Source: Marsupella aquatica | Lineage: Eukaryota > Marchantiophyta | Assembly: GCA_973895155.1 (NCBI GenBank) | Contig: OZ316892.1 | Location: forward strand, 7,874,001-7,938,000 | Length of the DNA stretch: 64,000 nt | Direction: 5' to 3' | In this document: in pieces, positions 32,441 to 49,680 of the stretch | How positions within the stretch are numbered: position 1 is the first letter of the stretch | Layout of the letters: every line of letters starts with the position of its first letter | Program-made: the position numbers and the translations under genes | The notes under the pieces: model-generated | Told to the model about the DNA's origin: nothing | What the model saw: only the letters and a program-made list of their open reading frames with translations | Database searches by the model: none

Positions 32441-34189
32441 TAAGTTGTGTGGCAGCCCCGGAGTAAGTCTATCAGTCAATTCGTTCGCCATGGCTACCTA
32501 CTGAGGGAATTCGGCCGGAGTTTCGTTCAGCATATGACTACTGTCGACTTCATAGAGGAGGGACACGGGACAGCCATCGAGTGCAGTTTTGAGTTCAGTC
32601 ATTCATGATTTGACCGTGAGAGCAATCCGTCATTCATGGCTTCAGCAGATGACTCAGGGGAGAAGTTGCAACACCCCTGGAGCACGCCCATGGATTCATT
32701 CATTTGATTCTTTGATTCATTTATTCAGTCATTCGTCCATGATCGACACATCACTCACTCATACATATGTGACGGACCGTTGGGGGTAATGGATCTCATC
32801 TCGTCCATCAGGTCAATGCCCTATTTTAGCAAGTCGAGGGCCAGCAACGGCATTGGAGGAAGGGAGTCGTTCAAATCATTCACTTAGAGGAACTTGTCAT
32901 CATCGTCCCAGCGTATGAGGAGTCATTACTGGACAGGGAAGAGGAGATGTGATAGCAATATAGGTTGTCCAGACCTACGAGAGCACTGCACTCGATTAGA
33001 TGACCGTTCCAGCTCGTGACAGACAGAATAGAAGGGCAGCCCATGGTGATTCATGTGGTCAAAATTCCGATCGATTTGAGTGCAATGCGCAAGGAAGAGG
33101 AGGTGAACGGAGAAGATTGATCCTCGTGGACGAAATGCTCGACCGAATTCCACGAATTCCGTTTCATTTTGTGCGATTCGAACCCAACTACTCCAACGAC
33201 TCCAAGGACATCTGAAGAGGAGAGCACGGTGGAGAATTTTTTCCCGTTGGACGTGACAATGAGCGTGCACACGGCTGTTGGCCCCTGGCGAGAGGCCCAC
33301 GCAGGAGGCAAGGATGGGACGCGGATTGCGATGAGGAACCAAACGCGTGAGGTTTTCGAGGAAAGATTACGGAAACTTCTCGTTTTGCAACATGACTGTG
33401 CAGGAGGGGCATCTTGCAGAGCGCTGCACCGCATCGCACACCGCCGCGCAGCAGAGCTTGACGTGGAGTACGTCGAGCGAAGAGAGGGGCAGACGGAGGG
33501 GGACAGGGAGGTCTCTGCAAGTCCAATGCGTTGTAGCCATTTGCATCCCGGAAGATTGAGCAGATTCGGTGGGCAGACAGATCATCCATATCCAAAAGAG
33601 AGGGGTATACTCGAGGGCGGTAGAATCTGTCTGCTACCAATTTTTGTGTGTCTAAGTTCCTCCCAAGAAACAGATCATTTGACCAGCAGCACGATGTAAC
33701 GTATTCTCATCGGATCAGATGATGATTAGTGATGGGTGGACACCAGACTGAGAACATTTTCAAACATTTTGGGAACATTTTAGGATGAATGAAACCTTTT
33801 TGCTACTGCACCATTTTGCACCTCAGCAGTCTCTTTGAGCAGGGAGGGATATCGTTTGTCCCCATCGAGTGACTCTCACTCTCTCTCCCTCTCTGTCTCT
33901 GTCTGCACATTCAGGATGATGGTGCACTCATTTGGATCGATAATCATCCAGTCGGATAATTTTATCTTGTACTGTATATACTCTTGTACAGGAGCAATGG
34001 TGGGATATCTCGAGTCCCGCCATAGCCTCCCTTATTTATTTGAACTGAACCAATAAAAAATTCAGCAATCCACTGCCCATTGCCAGTGAGTCAAACTTAT
34101 ATCATGTCTTCAGCTTCTCTCATCGTGAATCTCACATTTGTGATTTAAAATCGGAATGTCTGGTCGGGTTGTGCACTGATCTTATGGTA
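32441..34189. other. 3' flank of the fucosyltransferase gene
   Basis: Unique sequence with ATTCATT-rich patches (32590-32745) and a CT-rich run (33868-33905). A 176-codon ORF at 33169 is compositionally odd and lacks any recognisable fold, so I do not call it. The region probably contains the 3' untranslated end; no clear polyadenylation site was fixed. Confidence 0.4.
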
Positions 34190-35040
34190 CGTCTGCTACC
34201 TTTTCTCAACGTCAAACTGTTGTGGTTCAAGATTGGAAAATCATCTTTGGGTTGTGGAGTGAATGCACCACAGCTCCACCATTTCTCAACTTCTAACTGT
34301 TGCGATTGAAGACTGGAATATCATTTTGGGTTGTGGAGTGAAATGTATCGCATCTCCACCTTTTCTCCATTTTTTATTTGAAGATAGGGAATATCAGTTC
34401 GGGGATGTGCTGCGCATTTGTCAATCTCCACCTTTTTCCAACGGCAATATCAAGCGCTTGTGTCTTAAGATTGGTACATCAGGTTGGGGTTGTGTAGAGT
34501 ACGTTCATCAAATGTCAACTTTTCTCAACGTCAATATCAAACTTTTCTGTTTCAAGAATGGAGTATCATTGGGCTTGTACCGGGAATTCATCAATCTCCG
34601 CCTTTTCTCCAATGGCAATCCCAAACGCTTCTCTGTCTCAAGTTCGTAGTTGTGCAGATGCATTCATCATATGTCCACTTTTTTCAACGTCAATCTCAAA
34701 ACTTTTCTGTTTCAAGACTGGAATATCAGATTGGGGTTGTGCAGTAAATTTATAATCTCCACCATTTTGTAAAAAGCAATTCAGGCTTTTCTGTTTCAGG
34801 ATTGGAATATGAGTTTGGGTTTGCTGTGAATGTACTCTATCTCTAACCTTTCCTCAACGTCAATCTGAATCTTTTCTGTTCCAACATTGGAATATCAGTT
34901 TTGGTTGTGTGAAAATGTATTCTATATCCACCTCTTCTCAGCGTGAATCCCAAACTTCTCTCTTCCAACATTGGAATATCAGTTTGGGATGTGCTGTGAA
35001 TGTATCTTATCTCCATTTTTCTCAATATACGTCTCACTCT
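34190..35040. repeat. Tandem array, about 11 units of about 84 bp
   Basis: Each unit reads roughly CTCCACCTTTTCTCAACGTC, then CTTTTCTGTTTCAAGATTGG, AATATCAGTTTGGG, TTGTG-AGTGAATGTAT. Anchors lie near 34196, 34281, 34362, 34430, 34519, 34603, 34678, 34762, 34845, 34932 and 35016. Units are diverged, so the array is old. Short frames through it are repeat translations. Confidence 0.85.
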
Positions 35041-38000
35041 GTCATTTTGGGTTGTACATTTTTCTGCGGACTTTGAGAGCAATAGAATATTAATGAGTAT
35101 TCTAAGCTGTCAAAGGATCATTAGCAAGGCCACTACTCACCACTTGGCATTGCTAATGGCTCCACTCTCTATTTGCAATAAGCCAAGATCTTGTTGAGGC
35201 GTTTGAGTTATCCTGAAATGATAGAATAGGAGGTGAGTCAGCTAGTTAAATAGCCAAATACAGGGTGAGATAACGTTTGAGCCTCTTGTGACCTACTGGG
35301 ACATTAAATATAGATGGTGAAACCTTTTCTTGTCCCTCCTTAAATTCACCTAGCTAAAGTATTGTGAGTTTTGTAACAACCTGGGCATAGCCGAGTGCAA
35401 GCTGTTTAACAGCGCAGGGGCCAGAATAATCTCAATTGCAGGGTATGTCACCACAAATGTCACCATCTCAATTGTAGCCTTAACAAATTGAACCTCTCCT
35501 TGTGTGGTAACTCCCATTTAGGGCTCAAACAGACTGTCGTCCACCTTTCTCTTTTATGGAAAACTCTAGTAGCAATGGCACTGCTCATCTTGTTGCATCA
35601 TGTTTGGGTGGTCAAATATCTCAATACAAGGAGTATTCACATTTTAACACTATTCCATTTGATTTCCAGCTATCTATATCAAACGTTCATCTCCAAAGAG
35701 TGTCCAGTTTTTAAAATTGAATTCCTAACCATCTGAATCAAGGTTTAGAAACTGAAGCTTTTGTACATCATTACATTTTATATGATGCTCACATGGGCCT
35801 CTGCATCCTGCATGGATGGCAACTAAATGTTGTTTCTTACTTCAAAATGCCTTTCCTTTTTACCATTTTTTACTTTCCTGTTCCCAAAGTATTCAAAATT
35901 AATAACAGGCCCTCAAAAACTAATATGATTCTCAGATTGCCAACCCATGTATGCAATGGGGGAGGCTAGTAAACCTGATAATTAAATTGGTTTTGGGGGA
36001 GGTTAGTAATTTTGACCAGCTTGGGGGGTAATATAGCAAACAATGGTTCCTTTGTAGAAATGCCCATTTTTTGGGTGTCATAAGCTACTTGGTCTCGAAG
36101 TCCGACCCTGAGGTCAAATGACCTGAGCATCCAAACAGGATAAGAGTGCCTTGATCATTTTGAGATTGACCCCTCTCAACCCTGCCATAAGTTGCATTAG
36201 GCTGTGGTTGGCCACTTTTTACACCCCTAATAAACACAAAACAAGAAAATATAAGAAGCCAACATGTAGGACACAGCAAATAGAGACTGAGGAAACTATA
36301 AGAACATCAAAGACAAAACGACAATAATGTAAACTGAAAAAACTAATGACAGTTGGGAAAAGAGTACAGTACACTTTCAATCTAGGCACCAGTTTGATGA
36401 TGAGATTGATGCAAAACTAATATCCAAAGTGCATCCTAACAGGATAATGTTTAACGTTTTTTTCTTTTTCGCCAGTGTGGGAAATGTGAGCTTGTGTGAA
36501 GGAGAAGATGCTAAGAATTACCCTTGTCTATTTTCCCAAGATTAATGTCTGACCTCTCCCTAGATTTAAGGATAACCAACAGATTCAGATTTCTTGGGTC
36601 TGTGGCCAGGTGGGAAACTTGCTAATGAAGACAAATAACCTGGCATAACGATAACCATCTAATGGGGTCTGTGGCCTGGTAGGAAAACTGGGTAATGAAG
36701 ACAAAATACCTGACAATACTTCGAGGTGAGATTATTTTGGCCAAATTTCGCCATTAAAGAAAACGTTGCTTTCCAATCTAGGCACCAGTTTGATGATAAG
36801 AGATATGTAAAAATAATATCTATGTGGATCCTATGACCATCATTGGGATCCCCAATGAAATACAAATCCCAATCCAAGTCATCAAAAGTAAAAATGTCAT
36901 AGAGCATATTATGGGGCGTCACCAGTAGCTGGGTCCCACACAAATACTGCGAATCAAACTTCAAAAGCTTCCCCAAATAACGTTGCATACAGTTAAAGTT
37001 TGACTTGACTTTTGATTTTCCACATGGAATCTTGGACATGGAAAGCTTCAAAGTTTGAATGAAGTCTCAAAGAAGGCGTCAAGCAAACATTGTCCTTGGA
37101 AGGAATTGCTAGGAAACGGAAGAAATGATCCATTTGGGGATCCATATTTACCTTAAAATTGTAATATGCCTGTGCCTTTTTTGTGGATATGATGGTGCCG
37201 TGGACCGTAGATAGAAACCACACAAGCATGATGGAAGAATTAGGAATTGTCGCTGTGACCAGCCAATTGGATCCATCTATGTTGCACAAATCCATCAGAG
37301 CATTTTGGGACAACTACAGGTTACTATATTTTTTTTTCTAAGAGAAGACAAAAAATGAAGCCAGATGCATTTTGGGACATCTAGAGGCTTCATTTCTGAC
37401 TTTCCCTTAGGAAAAGAATTATAGTAATCTGTTTGGTTGGTATTTTGGAAGTATATTTCCCACCTTACAGTTTTTTCAGTTCTGTGGATTCGTTGGACTC
37501 CCTGGCTTTTACGGTCAGATCTGGATTCCAGTTGACGTCCTTTTGGAGTAGTCAACATTGGGACACCTCTAAAAACAAAATAAGCAAAAGTCATTGGGTC
37601 GTTTTACACATGGCGTCTTGAATCCATGATTGGATAATGGACCAAACCCTTCCAAATACTTGACTCTGACCATAACTTTTGTGTTTGTTTGTGTAATTTT
37701 CATTTACATAACGTGAGAGTGCTTCTGATGCAAGATTTCATTTCACCCTTGTTTTACACGTTTCATTTTCAAGCAAACGTCTATTGCACTTAGTACACCT
37801 CTTTTTGTTGGTCATAGGTGGTGAGTCAGATTGACAGGTTTAAAACTTGGAAAATTAAACTAAATTAATACAAAGTAATTATCTCCTAATTATACATGTT
37901 TGTCATATGTCCATGTCTGTGTTTCATTTAAAAAAAATATTAAAAGCCTCTCATCAGCACAGATCTGAAATTGGCATTGGGCAGATAATCCAGCTATGGG

Positions 38001-38399
38001 TTCATATTGGAACCCAGGTGTTTCCCCTATGCAGACATGAAGCAGATTGTTGACGAGGGAGCCACTAGCCATGACAAAAACCTAGTTCCACAGATTTCAC
38101 CATTTTTATTTTATTTTTCCTGAAATTGTGGAGCAAAATCTCACAGTGGAGTAGAGGAATGTGAAGAAAGGAAAAATCTTGGACACTTCTCTTTTTATCT
38201 GGCCAGTGGTGGTTTATGCATGCTATCTCTCTGCATGGAGTTATCTCTCTGCATGGAGTGGGAAGTAATTGCTAATGCTGACCAGTTGCCTGCCTCATGC
38301 ATTGCCCTCCACTCTAACCAGAGAAATGCTCTTCCCTGCAAAGGAACTCCTGAAGCAGACTCTGTGCTTTGAGTGGGATCACCATCAATATGCGCTTGG
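35041..38399. other. Spacer without recognised genes, with a diverged duplication near 36.4-36.8 kb
   Basis: No conserved protein is visible. AATCTAGGCACCAGTTTGAT occurs at 36379 and again at 36777. GGGTCTGTGGCC-GGT-GGAAA followed by TAATGAAGACAAA occurs near 36597 and 36664. These are remnants of a local duplication. The 130-codon minus-strand ORF over 36659-37051 lacks any family signature and lies across this duplicated material. Confidence 0.45.
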
Positions 38400-38594
38400 T
38401 GGGCTTGAACATAACTCCTCTCATGCCAGAAAGATATCAACAATACTATTATGCTGTGTGATAAAACCAACATTCATATATCCATTAGTGGAGCTTGCTG
38501 GGCTTGAACATAACTCCTCTCACGCCAGAAAGATGTCAACAATACTATTATGCTGTGTGATAAAACCAACATTCATATATATCCATTAGTGGGA
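38400..38594. repeat. Two-unit tandem duplication of about 98 bp
   Basis: The stretch GGGCTTGAACATAACTCCTC through CATTCATATATCCATTAGTG is repeated almost exactly (about 38400-38496 and 38499-38592), with only a few single-base differences and a TA expansion. This makes it one of the youngest repeats in the spacers. Confidence 0.9.
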
Positions 38595-38984
38595 GATATT
38601 GGTGTCGTCACATGACTCATGTTAGTCCAGACAAGGTTGGATAAGAGATGACTGTAATTTTTAATCTGGATATAAACGCATGAAGTGACTGTAATTTAAA
38701 ACATCTGTACCCTATCAGTGTTAGCACTAATCAGTGTGAGTGGAAGATTAGTGTTACGAACAATATTACTGGAATAGGGCTTATCTACACTAATTCATGC
38801 ACCATTGGCGAAAAGCACTCTTTAAAATGCACAAGGAAAGTGACACTTATTCATGAGTGTGGTGAAAATTTTGCTTCACCAGAATTCTGACCTTCAACTT
38901 GGAGTTATGGTTGAAAAGCAGGTTAGGAATGTCTTGTCTAATCTTGAGGTTGCTTGCCATCATTTTAGTGGTTGCCAACCTGAA

Positions 38985-39180
38985 ATACAGAGCAACTGTT
39001 CTATCCACGAGAAAGTGGGCTTCTAGTAGTGAGTCTGACACAATGCAGTCCTCAAATATAGAGCCACTGTCTGACTGTCCTATCCACGAGAAGTGGGCTT
39101 CTAATGGTGAATCTGACACAAATGGAGAAAACCCTCAAAATTTAATATAGAGCAACTGTTGGCTTCTGGTGGTGAATCTG
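38985..39180. repeat. Three-unit tandem repeat
   Basis: Units contain AGAGC(A/C)ACTGT, TATCCACGAGAA, GTGGGCTTCTAGT and GAATCTGACACA. The third unit lacks the middle part. Unit length is about 70-80 bp. Confidence 0.75.
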
Positions 39181-39939
39181 ACACACATGGGGAAAGCGTT
39201 AGAGGGAATGCCAAAAACACATTTATTGTTCCATAGACTAGAAAGTGGGGCTCTCATGGGAACCCAGTACAGAGTGATGACCAAAACGTTAGAGAGCGGT
39301 TAGGGCAGTTAAGTGAGTACTTCTGTGGTAGTTTGAATCGCAATTCTGAACGGTGAAAAGTTTTTGTTACTTGCTTCCAGACTTTCAGAGGTGGCCTCAT
39401 AAAAATTACATGGCAAGAGTTTTTCAGGCTGTTGTGAATGTAATTTAATTTCCCTCCCCATTTCCTGAAACGCCTGCATTGGGAGGTTGCTTTGCTGCAC
39501 TGGGCGAAATTTGTTTAGATAATGAATTTTACGCCCAAACCTAATTACGACCATGGTAATCTCAAAAGTAGACACTATACAGTTCAATCAGAGAAAACAG
39601 CTAGTGAGTTGCTTTGGGATGTCCGCCCTATTTTACAGCTATTTCTAACCCACTCAAGATACGGGCCAAAGGCAATTTGTAGCTTACCTAGGCAATTATT
39701 CATTTTGTGTAACTTGCCATGCATTTCCTGCATTTAGTGTGTAGTTAATGGAAGCCAGGTGGAGCTCATCTTAAGAAAGACAAAAACAGGGAACGTGTGA
39801 GATAAGAATATACTGAAGATTTAAGTGGGATAGATGAAAAGAATTATACCGAAATTGTGGTATACAAAATTGGGAGTATCCTTCTAAGGGCCTTACAAGG
39901 GGAACAGCCTGAAGCAAGCCACACAACTGGCTTACAGTT

Positions 39940-40395
39940 AGCTCTCCCTAAGTGCACACTTTCGGGAAGAAAGCATCCAGTATACACTAAATGGAGGTTT
40001 TCACTATATGAGAAGTGCAGACCCATAGAATTATGCACTTACTGATACGAGTGCACCTTTCGTCAGTGAGCAGCTCACAACTCAAATTGTACACACATTG
40101 TACATCCCTGTCCAAAATATGGTGTCCTAATCCATGAGTGCATTTTTCACTCAACTAAAAAGAGCATGCACTTATGAATAAATACAATTTGATGCGATTG
40201 CATTCTTACCAATAAGTGTCCATCACATATCAAGGGTTTTGCATTTATGAAGTTGCACAATATTTCAGGTTGTTTGCACTTAGAAAGGTGCAAACTCTGT
40301 GTAAAAAGGGGAGAACAGGAAGCCTTGGAATTACCCAGATCTTGCACTTATGGATTTTGCACTTAGAGGGAGCCTACTTTTCAGGCAAGCAAAAC
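39940..40395 (+). repeat. Dispersed repeat family B, copy 2
   Basis: The collinear partner of 26730-27200, sharing the AAATTGTAC / TCCCTG, GCACTTATGAATAAAT, TTTGATGCGATTG, TTTGCACTTAGAA and GGGGAGAACA blocks. The TGCACTTA word is again frequent. Confidence 0.6.
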
Positions 40396-40689
40396 CCAGG
40401 GTTTATATTTTTGTATAATTTTAATAACTACTACAAGCGACTGTTGTGCACAAACCCAAACCGAAACTGAAGCACAATTGCCCGGACTGAAATTTTGATT
40501 TTGAGGCTTGCTACTCACAAGTCAAACATGGCCACTGGAACTGGCCACCAAGTGGTGAATCTTGAAGATAATGATCATTAAAGCAAAAAGCAAGAAGTGG
40601 CAGATCACAACTTGCTCAATGGCAGTTTCCCTCTTTTCAATAAACGATGTGGCAGATGGGCAGAAAGCTATAGAGACCAAGATAAGTAC

Positions 40690-41910
40690 AACACATGAAA
40701 GTTCATCAGGTACCGAAGCTGGGAAAGGGCCTACAGTAGTTCTTGGTGACATTGGGCCAAGCGTTTGAGAGGAAGGAATTTCTTAGTATATTTCTTAGTG
40801 GTGCCAGATGCTATGCATGGCCTTAATTAGTTTACTCACGAAATCCTTACTGTCCTCACATTGCTCCGAGGGTACTCAGCCAAAGTAAGCGTGACAGATA
40901 GTTACACCAGAATTTTTGAGATTGAAGGGAGAAGTTAGAAGAAATCTGGCAAATATTCATGAAGACAATTCACACTGATCTCGCCTCAACTACACTGTTT
41001 ACCATAATTAGTGTCATAACTTATATAGTCTCCCTGCATAAATAGTATCACACACACTAATCAGGGTGTGACTACAAATCTGAAAAAATATAAATATTAG
41101 TACAAGTAGAGAGTTCAGTCTATTGTCATTCGTTCTAATTTGATTTTGATTGTATTTATAACCTGGTTGTCATTTCATCATACTTTAATGAAATCTGAAT
41201 TTCAATTGACATTCATTTTTAATTTTATATGCCATCACAAATATATCTTACTACTAGAAATATTTGTACTTTTCATAAGCTATATACATAATATGTGTTC
41301 ATCACACACTATTTGAGTGTCACCAAAAATAATCTCACTTACTCTAATTTATAATAACATGTATTTAGTCTCACTTCTTATATAGTCTCACACACATTAA
41401 TTATGGTGACAGCTTTCAAAAACCTTTGTTCCCAAATACTGTGTGTGAGATTAATTACGGTAATCAGTGTAGTCAGCCTCAGCTTTCAGACAAGCCTAAA
41501 AATTAAGTACCACATGTTCCTCTCAGGGTATTAGTGCAGCATAAGTACGGCAGGATGGTCATACTGGAAATTTTCAAAATAGAATGTGAAAGAATTTAGA
41601 AGAAATCTGGCCAATACTCAATAAGGCCTTTCCCTTGATTCTGCCAGTCTCTTAACTAGCCTCTCTCACCTTTCACTTGAGCCTAAAAAATTAAGCACGA
41701 GATGTGCATGTTCATCAGGTCCTAATGAAGGAAATGGGCCTACACTACTGCTTGGTGACACTGCGCCAAGAGTTTGTAGCGAAGGAATTTCTAAGTGACG
41801 CGACAGCTGTGCATGGTTTTAATTCATTCCTTAAAAAATGCACACTGTGCTCACAGAATTTTCCAGAATGGAATGAATAGATTAGAAGAATGTGGTGTCC
41901 TCAATAATGT
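40690..41910. repeat. Local diverged duplication with TCACACACACTAAT-rich centre
   Basis: Phrases at 40697-40960 (TTCATCAGGTACC, GGGCCTACAGTAG, CTTGGTGACATTGGGCCAAG, GAAGGAATTTCTTAGT, CATGGCCTTAATT, AGAAGAAATCTGGC) reappear near 41558-41620 and 41712-41850. The centre (41000-41460) holds several diverged AGTCTCACACACACTAATC units. No gene. Confidence 0.65.
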
Positions 41911-44457
41911 ACTACTGACTGCGCCAGTCTCAATGGGACAGGTAGTGGTAGCATGCAAGCAAAGAGGGAATAAAATTGGTTACGAGTAAAAACAATGCCT
42001 CATAACACAATATTTTTACTCGTAGGAGAGAAAACCACCTTTCTGCTAACAAACTTAGTTTCTGGCTAGCCAAAACCTTACTTAAAATATCTAAACTTTT
42101 GTGTCATAATTTAGTAAAACCCAATTTTGGGACAGTTTTTGGCTAGAGACATGTTTTGTTGTCAAAATCTTGTTTTATGCCTTTAACCATTTCAACTACT
42201 GAAGCAATATGACGACCATTGAATACGATTATGTTAGAATCTGATCCTGACCATCAACTTTGTATGAGAGGCATACTGTGTGTGTCACCCTAGAATTAAT
42301 CCAGGAGAGGGAGACAAGAGTCAGTCACGGATGCCAAAATTCATTGATTTCTGTATGGTTGCATGCTTCGATTGGTGATGTTCATCTACTTGTTCTTCTG
42401 GGGTGATGTTCATCTATTTGTCCTGCTGGATCCGTCTACGGTTTCCAAATCTAAAAGTTGATTTGATTTGGAGACGTCCAAGGAAGTGGCTCAAATCAAT
42501 CAACTCTTTGGTAGGACGACGAAGGCAAGGCTCAAATCAATCACCTTTTTGCTTTGGAAACCGGACAGGGCTTGAGGTTCGAGATGTCTACTCAATAGGT
42601 AGGACGACAACGAAGAGATCTAGAAACGAGGAGCTTCGACGAACAGTGGAGTTGAGTACAATGAAACACTGATCTTAATTCTGCAGTCTGTCGAACAGAC
42701 CTGAGTGCCTATTGTAAGATTCCTGTGTCTTTGTTCTAGAACCGCTGCTCTCTGGGTGGGGGATTAGATTGCAAGGAGGAGAGAGAGAGAGAGAACATGC
42801 TGCACTCAATCTAGTGACGATGGGACTCTGATAGCTGAAATCGTCTTCAGAAGGTGCAGGAAGTTTCTCACAATGAGTCCTTTGAATAGATGGCCCGAGG
42901 GCTCGGGTTCTAAGCGCAAAGAAAGCAAGAGAGAGAGAGAGATAGATTTTACGTTTTGCGACTTCCCAGCTCCAACCTCCGTCTTAGTAACCCCGCCAAG
43001 GAATCCCCTCTCCGCACTGTGTCCTGCTGCTTGAGTTCCTTGCAAAATTGATTTCAAAACAAACTGCAAACAAAGCGTGTATCTCATCGCCACCATTCGC
43101 AGCGTCTTTCAACAATCCAAGTGTTGAATCTCCTACCGAAAGAAGATCCTTCTCATTACGTTCCAATATGCGGGTGAGTGAACAAAAAAAGGCAGTTGTG
43201 ACCATACACCAACATTGACAATTCATTAATCGAAGCACGAGATCAAATCATGGCAATTGGAGAAATTTGTGGGAAAGATACACTATGATACAAAACTTCT
43301 AAATTCCGAAACAACAACTTGTTATAGAGATCGCAAGTATTGCGTGTGCCCTGGCCTAAGATCAATGCTTCATCGAGCTGGATTTCTCATAGAAGATTTC
43401 TCACCAATCATTAGACGATTACTGCTCCACCAAACTTCAAAGAACGAATTGGATCCTCCACTGTATGGGATACCCACCGCAGCTCCCAATGCCTTTCGTC
43501 TCAATAAAATCCTAGAATTTGGGCTAACGTCTCCAAATTGGACATAAACTCTTTCACACGGGTGATATCTTCGTTGAAAGGCCAGACATCTAATCTTTTC
43601 ATATTTAGCATACGTCAAACAAGGGAATTGACCTATCTACCGTAATACGATGTTTGCAAGCTTAAATTGTTTGATTGTAACATTTGATTGGACCTTACTT
43701 ATCGTCGCATATGTTCCTCCACGTATAAATCGGGTATGAACAGAATGATGTGGGCATGCGATCTCAGCAATTAGTCTATGCTACATTTGCAAAGATGTAG
43801 TGGATAGTATCTTACTAACTCTCCATCTGCCCACCGATCATGACATCTCAATCGAGCGGGAACCACTCAAATCAGATGTCGGGAGGTTTATGACAGAAAA
43901 TTACTCCTCTAGGAAAACTGAATGAATCAAATCGAATCAAACTACATATTCATCATTTGGGAGAAGACAGATCATCAATATGATCAACGAGGGGGCAGAG
44001 AAGACCCAGCCAGAAAAACCCTAAAATATCAATCTTTGGCGTTAATGTTAAGTAGATGCGGAGTTCTTCCTTCTCGGTTGGTTTGGAGGTCAGAGGTACC
44101 AAAATGTTCCTATTTATGAATTTAGCAACTCGGATGAACGTTGCCAAAGCACCAACGAAAACATAACCAACCTGGGCGTATAACACAACATTGCTATAAA
44201 AACAAAAGAATATTTTGGTGTTCTACTAATGATTCTTACTGTCAGAAGCTGTGCCGGTCAGCAAGAATGCATGCACAAAATCCATTTTCAGGTATATAGC
44301 AACTTTGTGCAGTCTTTGGGGTAGGTCAAACTTGAAACGATCTATGTCTACCAACCAAAGAAGAATGGATTTATGTACACTAGCTAGAAACTGGAGGGTT
44401 CCTCTCAGTCGTACACATCTACAAGCTTTTTGTCAGACCTCTCATGAAGGGGCATTA
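41911..44457. other. Spacer without recognised genes
   Basis: There are short open frames on both strands near 42400-42670 and 42800-43620, some with a protein-like look (for example SVGDSTLGLLKDAANGGDEIHAL on the minus strand near 43080-43150), but no family is recognised and frames overlap. A simple GA repeat lies at 42778-42797 and again at 42925-42945. A decayed gene fragment cannot be excluded between 42800 and 43240. Confidence 0.4.
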
Positions 44458-48692
<4,235 letters not shown>

Positions 48693-49399
48693 TGCTATCA
48701 ACACCAATGAAACACCACCTCCTCCGCCTCGAGCTCTCAGCAAATTCTGAAGCAGCAATTGAAGGAATGGGAGAGGCAGGAGAGGAACAGCTTGGCTGCT
48801 ATTCTCTTTGAGGTGACAAGGAAGAAAGGAGACAGGCAAGAAATTTTTATATGGGCGAGTGGCTAGTTTAGTTTTCAATTGATTTCAATGGTTGCTCGTG
48901 ATCCTGTGAATGGCAGGGAAGAGCATCTCAGCGGGAAATGATTCACGATTTTACTGTAGAAGTCAGCGAAAGTGGTTTGGAAGCTCTCCTGCACATTTTC
49001 ACATCCTCCTCGATGACTCTAGTAGTAAAACAATAATTCATTGAGACTTTCATAGCCTACATTGCAACAGGATTTTGGCCATCACGTCACAGGGATGTGA
49101 TATACCACCGGTCAGCTGAAATGCTGGGCGGAGTATGATCTTCGGGGTCATCTCTTTTTGTTTTCTCGCTCATGGTTATTCCCTTCGTTAGTATTTTATT
49201 GAGGAGTGTGCATTTTTCCTTCGATTCTTCTTTCGTAGGAAGGACCACATGCACCTCACTTTCTACCTTTTCCCTTGATTTAAGTACCGGGAAAAAAACC
49301 TCCTCCAATGGTGTTTCATTGAAAATTGCACTACTGTAGATCCTCTGCCGTACCTACTAAATAGCTTCCCGTGGCCAATCAGAGCCGGCTTGGAATTTC
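48693..49399 (-). promoter_or_regulatory. Upstream region of the OPR-like gene
   Basis: No other gene is found. The minus-strand leader includes a purine/pyrimidine-biased stretch just above the ATG (CTCCTCCGCCTCGAG on the plus strand near 48717-48735). No TATA box or start site was fixed with confidence. Confidence 0.3.
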
Positions 49400-49680
49400 T
49401 AAATCTGGCATTTAAAATGAACTTTCGATGGAATATTTTCTTTTATAGTGATTATCTCTCTCCAAATGAACACTCTGATGCAGTCCCTGAATCTGGGGGT
49501 TTGAGAGTTCAGATAAACTTTCAATGAAATATTTTTATTTCTAAAGTGAGTTTTTCTCAAATTGAACACTCTACCGAGCAAGTTTCTGAATCTGGGCGTT
49601 TGAGACATAAGATAAACTTTCAATTTATTTTTTTACTGACTTTTCCCTCAGAATGAACAATCTACTGAAGTGAGGGTCAA
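49400..49680. repeat. Three-unit tandem repeat of about 110 bp
   Basis: ATAAACTTTCAATG(G)AATATTTT, TTCTCTCAAATTGAACACTCT and TTTCTGAATCTGGGCGTTTGAGA recur in the same order at about 49412, 49511 and 49610, the last one truncated. Confidence 0.8.

Noticed and set aside
33169-33699. 176-codon frame downstream of the fucosyltransferase
   Set aside because: Overlapping frames of similar length exist on both strands, there is no family signature, and the location fits a 3' untranslated region.
34190-35040. CRISPR-like array of regular repeats
   Set aside because: Units adjoin without unique spacers, are diverged along their whole length, and lie in a eukaryotic nuclear spacer.
36659-37051. 130-codon minus-strand frame
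   Set aside because: It lies on locally duplicated spacer sequence, shows no conserved motif, and is flanked by stops in a region without splice-compatible neighbours.
42403-43618. Cluster of 80-96 codon frames on both strands that might be exons of a small gene
   Set aside because: No family could be recognised, frames overlap on both strands, and no chain of phase-compatible exons could be built. Mentioned only as a possible decayed fragment.
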